A stretch of DNA of 64,000 nt from Loripinus fragilis (taxonomy: Eukaryota > Mollusca > Bivalvia > Lucinida > Lucinidae). The position numbers and the translations under genes are program-made. Of the stretch, positions 55,250-64,000 are shown in pieces; position 1 is the first letter of the stretch; the number at the start of each line of letters is the position of its first letter. Location of the stretch: the NCBI GenBank assembly GCA_964019695.1, contig OZ026522.1, positions 18,288,687 through 18,352,686 of the forward strand. Reading direction: 5' to 3'. Under the pieces are notes generated by a model. It was not told where the DNA came from. It saw nothing but the letters and a program-made list of their open reading frames with translations, and did not search any database.

Positions 55250-57290
55250 CAAAACCTTAATCATTAAGAGACATGAAAAAGATAGCGAGTCATGTAAATC
55301 AATATTCAAGAAACTAATTTCAATTAAATTCTTGTTTTGTAATGACGAGTCGCAGATACAAAACTGTGCGTCATAATATAGTGCTCTGTTTACCGTGTTG
55401 TCGCGTTTTTAGGTATTCACAATATTTCACAGTGGCAATAAAACAGTATTCCTATGAAAAAGCAAATGAGTATGACCAAGAATTGTTATAAACGCACACC
55501 ACAAAACAACAACAGCAACAACCATACATGCCATACCTCACATTGTGAGATAAAATCTCACAGAATTTGGCCGTTAAGAAAGCCAACTACCATAAGATTT
55601 TCAAATCTCACAAAGTTTTCAGACCATCTAAAACACATTTTATAAAGAAATATTCATTAATCACACTTTATTTTGTTTATCACATGCTTCATACATTAAA
55701 ATAAAAGCCTTTTGGTTATGTTGGGGGGATCCAAAGGGATTTTTGTGACAATCTCACATAATGTTATCAAAACTCCCTTAAAGTTTTGGTTTATCTCACA
55801 GATTTCAGTCCACAGTTTATGGCATATTTAAACAACAACAAATGCAGCGAAAGGCAAGGGCAGAGGATAGATGAAGGCTGGGGATTTTAATCTCCTCCTC
55901 CTCTCCTCACCCAAAGTGGAGACAAAGGCGACAATGAGGCCCTCGTGGACACCGAAGAGCAATCTCACTCTGAGTAACGTCATGAAAAGGTCGACATGTG
56001 AACAAGCAAAGCGAGAATCGACTTCAGAAATAAACAAACACGTTAAACGGACATCAACAGATACAGACAGGATACCTACAGGATGCCAAAAGCATGAGAA
56101 CCATACACACTGCATATCAACGCACAACCGGTGACGTCCATTCGAACATGTCCAAAACTTAATAACAAATAAGACCGGACAAAACGGATATCATCTGATA
56201 CAGAACACATTCACCGCATAAGGAATTTACAAGAGATGCATGCAAATGGACACAAACGTACAAAGAATTTTACTGTCCATTATGTGTCCGTTAGCGGCAT
56301 CTGGGACTTTAAGAGTGAAGTATTAAATAAGTTAGGTATTTAAGTACACGAAAGGTGCCACTTGACACTTCTCATAATTAGAAAAAATCATGTTAAATTG
56401 ATATATTTGTACAGAATTGAATCTGGATATATACTTAGTATGTAATAACATTTTGAAATCTCAATACTTATTTAAGCGAACACTTAACTTTAAGAATGTT
56501 TGTAATGCTGGGCCCAGAGAATTAAGGCTCAGGCTGGTGTAAGTCTTTGTTCTAACATGAAATGACGTTGTTTTTTAAGGATTTGTTTAATGTGTACATT
56601 TCAGGTTGCACATACGTGTATAAAATAACCATTGTGCCACATCTACCATCTCTTGTAAAAACAGAACCTGTTACCTACATGTATTTGCAAGGTCGTTCCT
56701 CAGACCATACATAACGGCGTTTGTCACGAGAACGCCTGTCTATGTAGTTTCCAACCAGTAACACTTAAAGCAACCTAATCAGCTGAATATTGAAAACGAA
56801 GCAAGTTTGTATATTATCTATACCAATAAGTGAAACATAAAGGCGCTTATCAGACTGTGCGGATGCACATGATGATTCGCGCGTTTGTTGGTCGCATGCA
56901 ACAGTCAGGTTTTCTCATGGCGATGACCATATACTGTAAATTCGGTATTTTTCGCGAGGACTTTATTTTCTTGAAACTTAGCATATAAACCCCTCGCGAA
57001 ATGGGAAAATCACTGTCGTTTATTGATATAGGTAAACCTTGACTTAGTCCCGAAATGTTCAAATCACTAACATGTCTTTTAATGCTATTCGCGAAAATAA
57101 AATTCTTGCGAAAATTTCTGAAACAGTTATTCAGTGGTGCTTGCTCCATGTAACTTCCTTTGCATTACGTATAATTAGTTCCGAATCGTGTACAAACAAG
57201 CAGTATATTCCCTGGCAGGAATGTACCTCCACTGAGCGCATAATAATGCAATAAGTACCAACATTCGATAAGATGGAACATATCGCTAAG
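55250..57290. other. interval between ZP and LRR-Ig genes
   Basis: No clear exon. 55500-55660 and 55740-55800 share AATCTCACA motifs. 55840-56140 is GC-richer and open on both strands (87 and 99 codons) without a recognised domain; GDFN on the plus frame alone is not enough to call a LINE endonuclease. 56835-56925 (GACTGTGCGGATGCACATGA, GTTGGTCGCATGCAACAG) is a worn MITE. Confidence 0.45.
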
Positions 57291-57297
57291 ACATATA

Positions 57298-57509
57298 CAG
57301 TGAAACCTGTGTAAAACGGCCACTCACAAATAGACACAATAAAATTATCTTTATGAAAAATGGTAGAGGGGCTTAAGGAAGGTCGAAAGTATTGCAGAAT
57401 GCTCCAAGGGCAGCATTCTGCAATACTTTTAACCTGCATTAAGTGATGATTAGTCTTGAAATCCATTTTTTGTCTTTTTGAGGGTGGCCATTCTACACAG
57501 GTTTCACTG
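57298..57509. mobile_element. 212-bp pogo-like MITE with TA duplication
   Basis: CAGTGAAACCTGTGTAAAAC and the complement of CAGTGAAACCTGTGTAGAAT bound the element, flanked by TA at 57296-57297 and 57510-57511. CAGTGNAACC ends with TA targets are typical of pogo/Tigger-type MITEs. The centre is another hairpin (AAGTATTGCAGAATGCT / AGCATTCTGCAATACTT). It lies 28 bp past the LRR-Ig stop codon and probably supplies part of that gene's 3' UTR. Confidence 0.85.
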
Positions 57510-57537
57510 TACCTCCTTTTGTTGAAGGTGTTCTGTT

Positions 57538-58950
57538 TCATAATGTTATCGTTGATGTAGAAGTCTTCTTTGTAGCCGTGGATGGCACTACCATGGAAGT
57601 TATAGTGGTAGTAAAGGTCGTTGTAGGAGTTGTTGTCGTGGTAGGTGTTGTTGTTGTGGGGGCAGTTGTTGTTGTGGGGGCAGTTGTGGTTGTGGGGGCA
57701 GTTGTGGTTGTGTATGTCGTGGTGGCTGTGGTTGTACTAGTTGACGTTGAAGTTGACGGTGTTGCCAATGTCGTTGTCGTGATACCGGTAACCTCTACTC
57801 TAACAGTAACGTTATCAGATGCAGTACCGTTATATACCTCGAAGGTCCATTGACCATCGTCAGTTTTTCCCACTCCATTAATCACTAGTGTTCCATTGTC
57901 TAGAATGGAGTATTGTCCGCTTGTTGTTCCTGCTTCAATGAAAGATACCCCAATTGGCGAAATCCATTTCACTTCAGGAATAGGATTATCTTCAAATTCA
58001 CAATTGATGGACAGTTTATGATGCACATCAATTCTATACAGCTGACTGTCACAGTGTAAGACTTTTGGTGGTTTACATCTGAAATCTGTGTCAGGAACAT
58101 TTATAAAAGCGTTGTATTTGACTCTGGCAGGACCATTGCAGATGACCTCCCCTCCATCTCTGCCACTCACCAGGAATTCCGGCTTAAGCTCATGAAACCA
58201 GTACAGCTGGCAGTGGCAGGACCATGGATTATCTGATAGATATAGTGTTGTAAGGCCGTTCAGTTTTGGCTTCAATGTCTTTGGCAGATCACGGAATAAA
58301 TTATCACTTAAGTCTAACGTTGTTAGCGATAACAGTGGAACTAAAACACCCGCGTTTAGCTTTTTTAAATGATTGGAATACAGTTTTAATACTCTTAAGT
58401 TATTTAAGTATGAAAATATATCTGGTGACAGCTTTGAAATTTTCATATCACCCAAGTTTAGTTCTTCAATGCTTTTAATATGTGTGAATAGTGTTTTGTT
58501 AAACTGGCAATTATGATTCCCAGATATATCTAAGGTCCTCAATTTTGGTAATCCGCGAAACACACCACCGTCCAACGATCTTAAGTCGTTGTCAGCAAAA
58601 CTTATTTCACGTAATTCATTTAGACCTGCAAACGCACCATCGTCTATTGTATTTACTTCACTGTATGTGACTATAAGAGTATTTAAATGCGTCACTGGCT
58701 GCAGGTTTGATTGACGAACATGATGTAAAGTGTTATGTTTAGAAGGTAGCCCAGAAAGTGACAGAAAAATTGTTATTGCTGGATCTAAGCCTGACGGCCA
58801 AGCTGTTTGTCCTGGATTACATTTAACAGATGTTCTGCGACAATTACAGTCAGTTGGACAAAAAGAATCAACATGTATCTGTTTCAATAACAGTATAAAT
58901 AAAACAATAAAAGAGTTAAAACGCTGTAGCTTTTCCGTATTAAACTGCAT
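57538..58950 (-). CDS. secreted LRR-Ig protein with Thr-rich tail
   Basis: Single open frame of 470 codons. ATG at 58950 has A at -3; the frame extends 7 codons further upstream but without ATG. Residues 1-29 form a signal peptide (core FIVLFILLL). LRRNT cysteines are at about 31, 35, 37 and 44 (CPTDCNC). About six leucine-rich repeats follow (LRTLDISGN, LRVLKLYSN, LTTLDLSDN, LTTLYLSDNPW), then an LRRCT with Cys 245, 247, 271 and 292. The Ig-like domain (about 297-388) has INCEF, KWISP and TDDGQW but Phe replaces the second core Cys. Residues 389-470 are about 60% Thr with APTTTT repeats (18-bp minisatellite), a likely O-glycosylated stalk. No transmembrane helix or GPI signal is evident. The domain order suggests an extracellular recognition or adhesion role; I assign no ortholog. 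Confidence 0.85.
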   Translation of the reverse strand: MQFNTEKLQRFNSFIVLFILLLKQIHVDSFCPTDCNCRRTSVKCNPGQTAWPSGLDPAITIFLSLSGLPSKHNTLHHVRQSNLQPVTHLNTLIVTYSEVNTIDDGAFAGLNELREISFADNDLRSLDGGVFRGLPKLRTLDISGNHNCQFNKTLFTHIKSIEELNLGDMKISKLSPDIFSYLNNLRVLKLYSNHLKKLNAGVLVPLLSLTTLDLSDNLFRDLPKTLKPKLNGLTTLYLSDNPWSCHCQLYWFHELKPEFLVSGRDGGEVICNGPARVKYNAFINVPDTDFRCKPPKVLHCDSQLYRIDVHHKLSINCEFEDNPIPEVKWISPIGVSFIEAGTTSGQYSILDNGTLVINGVGKTDDGQWTFEVYNGTASDNVTVRVEVTGITTTTLATPSTSTSTSTTTATTTYTTTTAPTTTTAPTTTTAPTTTTPTTTTTPTTTFTTTITSMVVPSTATKKTSTSTITL

Positions 58951-59067
58951 TTTTAAATAATATTCCACCACTTCTCACACGATCTCGCTGCATCAACTGT
59001 TTGTTTTGGTACAGGTAACAGCACAAATAAATTATGTAAATCCCACAACGAATTAACAGTATACATT

Positions 59068-59303
59068 AGCCACAGCACGAGATTTCCAATAATGTGGTAT
59101 GTACGACCAACAAAGGCTCAGAGAAGCCTGCGCTTAAGCGCAATCTACTTAGATGCTTTACTGTCTCACTCATATATTCTATGACTGTTAAGCTACTGGC
59201 CAAACGGCATTTGGAGTTCCTAAGCTTAATAGGAGGCTGCACAGGCTCATATGAGTCTACTCTTGTCAAAATGCCACATTGTTGGAAATCACATGTCACA
59301 GCT
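59068..59303 (+). mobile_element. 240-bp MITE family, copy 8 (worn)
   Basis: Opens AGCCACAGCACGAGATTTCC and closes AATCACATGTCACAGCT, with CCAATAATGTGG / CCACATTGTTGG inside. Both ends have point changes (GCCAC for GCCGC). It lies about 118 bp upstream of the LRR-Ig start codon, so it may be in its promoter or 5' UTR. Confidence 0.75.
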
Positions 59304-59585
59304 TTATTAAGGATAATAGCTGACTGAACGCTATGTAAAGTCGAGTAATCACCATACGTTTTTAAATCAATTTTATTTTATCTATAAGTATCGTATCGTC
59401 TTAGCAGCAATTGAATTTAGTAAATAAAATGTAAACTCCAAAGAAACTCCCTTCTGATTTGGCTTATTTCAGGCTGTCTTATACTAATTTTCAACCAGAT
59501 TAGGGTATAAACTGGACTGATAAAATGATTTTGAAATGGTATTCACTAATTTACGACAGTAGCGACGTTTGTCGCTGCTGATAAC
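59304..59585. other. no gene seen
   Basis: AT-rich upstream region of the LRR-Ig gene on the minus strand. No clear TATA box or upstream exon identified. Confidence 0.4.
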
Positions 59586-59587
59586 AC

Positions 59588-59775
59588 ATGCGCGGATCCA
59601 GAGGAGGGGACAGGGGTGCGGACCCCTATGAAAAGTCACAAAATTATATGTTTCTTATTAATACTGGTCTGGGTCCTCTAAAAATCCCAAAGCTACCAAG
59701 CCAGAATTAAATGTTGGGCCATCATTGGCACGTCAGTGAAACGCCTTTATATGCTTGCGGGTCTACGATAGATCA
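59588..59775 (-). repeat. inverted copy of the 18.8-kb repeat
   Basis: CATGCGCGGATCCAGAGGAG, GACAGGGGTGCGGACCCC, AAAGCTACCAAGCCAG and CAGTGAAACGCC are complements of segments at 18836-19030 in reverse order. Confidence 0.65.
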
Positions 59776-59892
59776 GGTCTGATTTGGATCTAACTGTGTA
59801 GCACTCTGATGGTATTGATAAAAATTATTTGAAACAGTTTTTGAGAAATCAGTAGACGCCAATAGAACATTTAAATTACTCAGCATGCAAAG

Positions 59893-60205
59893 AGGTAAGG
59901 GACCTGATACTTTGGCTGTGGTCGGACCCATCGGGGTTGAATATACTTTTGAATCCTTATCTTTGATTCATCTCATTTTCATATCTTGATTTTAATGTTC
60001 TATGAGATAATTCCTGGATAAGTTAGGGATAATTCAGGCAAACCAAACATCTATATATCTTGATCCACATCAGAACTATGGGTGAGTATGGTACCACGAA
60101 ACATGTTTAAGCCCTCCAGTAAAAATATTTTACAGACCCTCCCAAGGTGATGCTTCTTTTGTGGATCATTTTTGTTATTTATATTTTGTGGTTGTCATGT
60201 TTTCT
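59893..60205 (+). repeat. retroelement 3' region, copy 3
   Basis: AAGGGACCTGATACTTTGGC, GACCCATCGGGGTTG, GAATCCTTATC, TCTTGATCCACATCAGAACT and CTTCTTTTGTGGATCATTTT follow the order of 47430-47760 with deletions. Only the 3' end is present, as expected for a 5'-truncated insertion. No RT sequence accompanies it. Confidence 0.65.
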
Positions 60206-60319
60206 TAGATACGAGATCGTGATCTCGATCATACTTGATAATTATGTCATTATTATGAGAAAATGATGTATATAGTTATTACGAGAAAATTTTCCCCATT
60301 ATTACGAGATAGTTACCGG

Positions 60320-60417
60320 CAGTCACACACCGTTACAACAACGTCGTATCAACATCGATGCGACGTCATGACGTCGCATCGACGTCGATACGACGTTGTT
60401 TCGACGCCATGTGACTG
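60320..60417. repeat. 98-bp spacerless palindrome
   Basis: The inverted symmetry is centred at 60368/60369 within GATGCGACGTCATGACGTCG. The outer ends are CAGTCAC and GTGACTG. ACGTC-type motifs repeat along both arms (ACAACGTCGTATC / GATACGACGTTGT). Arms are 49 bp with few mismatches. Likely a miniature foldback element; the CRE-like TGACGTC sites are a by-product of the symmetry. Confidence 0.75.
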
Positions 60418-60419
60418 CT

Positions 60420-61605
60420 GGGCTCTGACTTTATTAATTAAGACAGTTTTGATTTGATCGTTATGGACCCGCCAAAGTTCAATGCACTGGTCTTGAAATT
60501 GTTTCTGAAATGTGGCAGACTTACCCGAATCTCTTGTGCCAAACAAACTCAAACCATTTTCAACCTCCTCTATGTGCGCTCCTGTGTTAAATGTGCTGGT
60601 GTTCGACTGCCGCTGGCACCTTCTCTCAAACTTCCAGAAATCCTTAGTGCCAAAGAAGATAAAGTCTTATTTCTGTCTGAAGGGTCCTGTCTGTCTGCCG
60701 TGTCCTTTTCTCTGGCACCCGAGTCTCTAACATGCGCGCATATTTCTGCAGATTAGGTTAAGACCAGTTGAATTCCTGTAGGTAACGTCTTCATGGAATT
60801 ACTAGTTAAGGCACTAGTCGGTTACTGTACTTGACACCATCACAGACTTCCAGGATCTCCAATACCTTGCACCAGAGACCAATTAGGACACACTAGACTC
60901 TCCCCAGTCAATAGCACTGGTATTTGAAAGTTCCTGGTGTCATCAAAGACGCCAAGGAATCCTAAATGCAGAAAAAATATACTAGAATCGATATCTATTG
61001 ACTCACTAGCTGAATGGATCAGTTTGTGATTTCTCTGGCAGGCTGGCAGACTTTCAGGAATCCCCAGTGCCAAATATCTGCACAAGTTAGCTAGTTATAA
61101 CGAGATAGTAACTACAAGTTAGTTATATTGTTATTACAAGTCAGTTATCTCATTATTATAGGCGATTAGTGAAATGCTCAGACTAGCATGCACATGTGTT
61201 CAGTCATACTAGGGCATCCATAGTTCGCATATGCAAAGAAAGTGCGCAGCTAAAGGTTCAGACACAAATCCCAATGAATAACTAAAACTAGAGTAAAGGC
61301 ACACCAGTGTTTTCATAATACACATTACGTGGCTTTTAGACTTCATCCAAGCCACAGAATGTAGCCCTGGAACGCACAACGTCATATTTACACATCGACT
61401 AAAGGAGCAAAGTGACTCAATTTAGAGAACAATAGACTCTGCTAATTCAAGACTCTCGCCAGCGTCACGGTGTTGTGTCCTTTGGCGTGTCACTTTATCT
61501 TATCAAAGAAGACAGAAGATCATCCCAACATGACTAAATTATTAATTGGGACGTGAATTATTAATACAAGCAACCAAAACAAACTAGAATTGTTTTTCAC
61601 AGATA
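60420..61605. other. no gene; loose GGCACTGG-type repeats
   Basis: Segments resembling CTTCCAGAAATCCTTAGTGC (60629) and TTTCAGGAATCCCCAGTGCC (61051) recur several times, so a worn tandem repeat is likely. Frames of 81 and 100 codons here have no domain. TTATTACGAGA-like motifs occur at 60275-60310 and 61090-61150. Confidence 0.4.
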
Positions 61606-61611
61606 AAAAAC

Positions 61612-62522
61612 AGAAGTCTCCCCCTTTTTAGGGGTCAAAAGGATCAAAATGTCAGTAAATAAAGTTACTAATCAAAGGGAAATTACTCCAAAATATAGCA
61701 GAGTTATGGTTCTTGTGTATGACATTATCTTACTGTGCTTTACAACTGTTTGAAATTTCATTCAAATAACTGTAACGGTTTTTAACTTACAGAGCGGACA
61801 CGAAATAGCATTGCAAATGATCAAAGGAAAATAACTCCAAAAATATGCAAAGCAGAGTTTTGGCTCTTGCACATGACACATCGTATAATAGTGCTCTACA
61901 TCTGTGTGAAGTTTCGTCCAAATATCTTGATCAATTTTCAAATTACAAAATGGATACACATTTGCATTTACTAATGTTCAAGGGGGAATAATTTGAAAAC
62001 CATACAAGCAAGAGTTATGGTTTTTTTGCATTACACATTGTCTCAATGTGCTTAACTAATGTATGGAGTTTCATTAAAATATCTTTAACGGTAATCACGT
62101 TACAGAGTGGACACGAAATAGCATTACAAATGATCAAAGGAAAAATAACTTTAAAAATATGCAAAACAGAGTTATGGTTCTTGCAAATGACACATTGTTT
62201 CATTGTGTTCTACAACTGTATGACGCCTCATCCAAATAGCTTGAACTATTTTCAACTTACAGAGTGGACACAAAATTGCATTTACTCATGTTTCAAGGAA
62301 AATTATTTAAAAAAATATACAAGCAAGAGTTATGGTTCTTATGCATGACACGTCGTAATGTGCTTTACAAATGTATGAAATTTCATCAAAATATCTTTAA
62401 CGGTTATCAAATTATAGAGTGGATACGATCTTTGACGAAAAGATGGACAGACAGATGGACAGACAGACAGACGGACGTAAGGAGAAAAACAATATGTCTT
62501 CAGACCCTGGAGGGGGAGACAT
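61612..62522 (+). mobile_element. 0.9-kb non-autonomous element of about 155-bp units
   Basis: AAGTCTCCCCCTTTTTAGGG at the left and ACCCTGGAGGGGGAGACAT at the right give imperfect inverted ends. About five units carry ACTCCAAAAATATGCAAAGC or variants, AGAGTTATGGTTCTTGC, ATGACACATTGT and AACTTACAGAGTGGACACG (near 61690, 61835, 61990, 62150, 62310). A GACAGATGGACAGACAGACA simple run sits just before the right end. Same general design as the elements at 1136 and 25220. No transposase. Confidence 0.7.
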
Positions 62523-62529
62523 AATTTAT

Positions 62530-63255
62530 GTAAACCATCTAGCAATCACTGATCAAACGTCACACAATTCTATCACTGAAAGGAGCAATTACACCAGACA
62601 ACAAATATACTAAATGCTGTAAATTTTACTCTGAAATATTTATGAAGTAATTCTGAGCCCAGTGCTAGTGTATGTATGTTCTGGTGATTTTTTCGAGCCA
62701 CACAGGAAGTAATGTGTCTCTTTGTTTGTTTTCCCCCTGATATTTCACTACTTAATGGTGCTTTGAATACATTTAAATGCCCAACTTCCTGTCCTTAAAA
62801 CTGCTCCTTCTTTCTATGTATTTCTATCAGAGTATTGGTTTCATTTAGGGTAGAATGTTTCTTTTGTTCTTGATTTATGGCTCTAGAATCCCTTGTTCCT
62901 TAAGAAATTGGAGCACCAAAACCTTTACACAATTTGCCTATTGATATGACAGGACCATGGTTGTTTTATTGAGCTATTCAATGTGGTCTTCTGTTGAAAT
63001 TTCTCACAAGGGTAAATATTTTTTGCATAAACATTCTCAATAAAGGATTGGTACCTTCCAATTTGTATGTATTTTGGTTAATTTTAGCTTCTTTGATACA
63101 CCTGAGATTTAACCTAGAGTCTACACATTTATCACAGTCCTCTGCAAATTAATACATGAATTTATGAACAAATGTACTGTATTTTTTGGTTCTAATTCCA
63201 AACTGTACAGGTTTTGGACTATGAGGTCTCTTAAGTTTAAGTTGAATTTTTACTT
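62530..63255. other. no gene seen
   Basis: AT-rich, no supported exon or repeat. Confidence 0.45.
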
Positions 63256-63260
63256 AGATT

Positions 63261-63818
63261 TTAAGGGGATATATCTTTCAAAAGCTCTTACTTGCATGAC
63301 AATTTTCCTGTATAAACAAGAATTGTTTTTGTCAAGTAGACGGCCAAATTGTGGTATGAACAACTTATACCTATAATATTTAGAAGTATTTTTGCCCAAA
63401 ATGTACACATTTCTGGTAGAAAATGTTTTCAATTTTTGCTTATGAATTCTTCAAGTTTAAATTGAAAAATTGTAAATAATACCAGAAATACATAATACTT
63501 GGGCCAAAATACTTCTAAATAGTGCAGACAGATAATTGTTGTTCATGCTCATGCAAATGATTTTCTCTTAAGTTCATCCAGCGACTCACAATATTGCAAA
63601 CAGTATCAAACCAGGAAATAACTCCAACAAGACTGATAAGCATGTTGCCGATTGCTCAAAAGCTGTATGTTGGGGCGTAAAGTGATTTATGTGAGATGTA
63701 TAAACTGTTCATACAACAATGTGGCCAAAAGTATCCGTCTCCTTGATAGAAAGCAATTTTTGTTTATGCAGGAATAATTTCATGCAAGTAAGAGCTTTTG
63801 AAAGATATATCCCCTTAA
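63261..63818. mobile_element. 558-bp long-TIR MITE
   Basis: TTAAGGGGATATATCTTTCA with AAAGCTCTTACTTGCATGA at the left is mirrored by TCATGCAAGTAAGAGCTTTT and GAAAGATATATCCCCTTAA at the right, with arms of about 58 bp. A second inner pair (TTAGAAGTATTTTTGCCC / GGGCCAAAATACTTCTAAAT) lies at 63379 and 63499. Target duplication is not evident. The two 60-70-codon frames are shadows of the arms. Confidence 0.75.
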
Positions 63819-64000
63819 GACACAGGACGTGTGTGAAGAAAAGGCTGCAGCTCAACATTAGAATCACTGTCAGGATAAATGCTCATGTTGGCCTTATATG
63901 ACGAACATACAATTGAGATAATAAATACTCCATTTCCAGTTCAGCAATTGACAATTCAAGAAGGATCTGTTTTGCCTATTCTTGTTTATTACCAATATTG
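63819..64000. other. no gene seen
   Basis: Short AT-rich end of the window without recognisable features. Confidence 0.4.

Noticed and set aside
55828..56134. LINE endonuclease suggested by GDFN
   Set aside because: A four-residue match in a low-complexity frame that is also open on the other strand is not enough.
57578..57853. 91-codon Val-rich plus-strand frame
   Set aside because: It is the antisense shadow of the Thr-rich tail of the LRR-Ig gene.

Overview
The window looks like eukaryotic, AT-rich, intron-containing genomic DNA, most likely from a bivalve mollusc. This is inferred from the density of bivalve-type repeats (long-TIR MITEs, tandem arrays of about 150 bp ending in CCGTCC or CAGACGGAC simple repeats, a tRNA-headed SINE) and from metazoan domain proteins with spliced exons. 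There are no bacterial operons, rRNA genes or CRISPR arrays. Most of the 64 kb is transposable-element sequence, much of it nested. Only about 5 kb looks like host coding sequence.

Host-like genes. (1) 52562-55196, minus strand: a spliced gene for a zona pellucida (ZP) domain protein. Three exons join in matching phase (0, then 2) and rebuild a near-complete ZP module, but the middle exon carries one in-frame TAA. (2) 57538-58950, minus strand: a single-exon secreted LRR-Ig protein with a Thr-rich tail. It lies directly upstream of the ZP gene on the same strand, and a phase-1 donor at the end of its Ig domain matches the phase-1 acceptor of the first ZP exon. One LRR-Ig-ZP gene is therefore possible. 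(3) 23361-24218, plus strand: a 285-residue open frame of unknown function.

Layout. 0-6 kb: simple sequence, a 2.1-kb element built of 151-bp units with a 453-bp higher-order period, a MITE, and an array of hairpin-bearing repeats. 6-18 kb: degenerate satellites, a 56-bp-period array and two duplicated 265-300-bp blocks. 18-28 kb: SINE, five copies of a 240-bp MITE family, other hairpin MITEs, the 285-residue frame and a 1.8-kb tandem-repeat element. 28-37 kb: a 3.6-kb long-TIR element with a 10-bp target duplication and a PHD-finger fragment, and a 69-bp splice-site-bearing duplication around it. 37-49 kb: a mariner derivative, a broken copy of a TE-associated protein, a retroelement RT fragment interrupted by a roughly 6-kb foldback structure that itself contains a 1.06-kb TIR element, and about 17 copies of a palindromic motif close to GTAACRYATGTTAC. 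49-64 kb: hairpins, a 30-bp minisatellite closed by an inverted copy of itself, a Tc1-like derivative, the ZP and LRR-Ig genes with MITEs at their edges, and more repeat elements.

The candidate unusual systems are the nested foldback complex (39.9-49.2 kb), the 3.6-kb long-TIR element, the self-closing minisatellite (51030-51294), and the ZP intron with a same-family MITE at each end. All calls come from reading the sequence; no similarity search was run.
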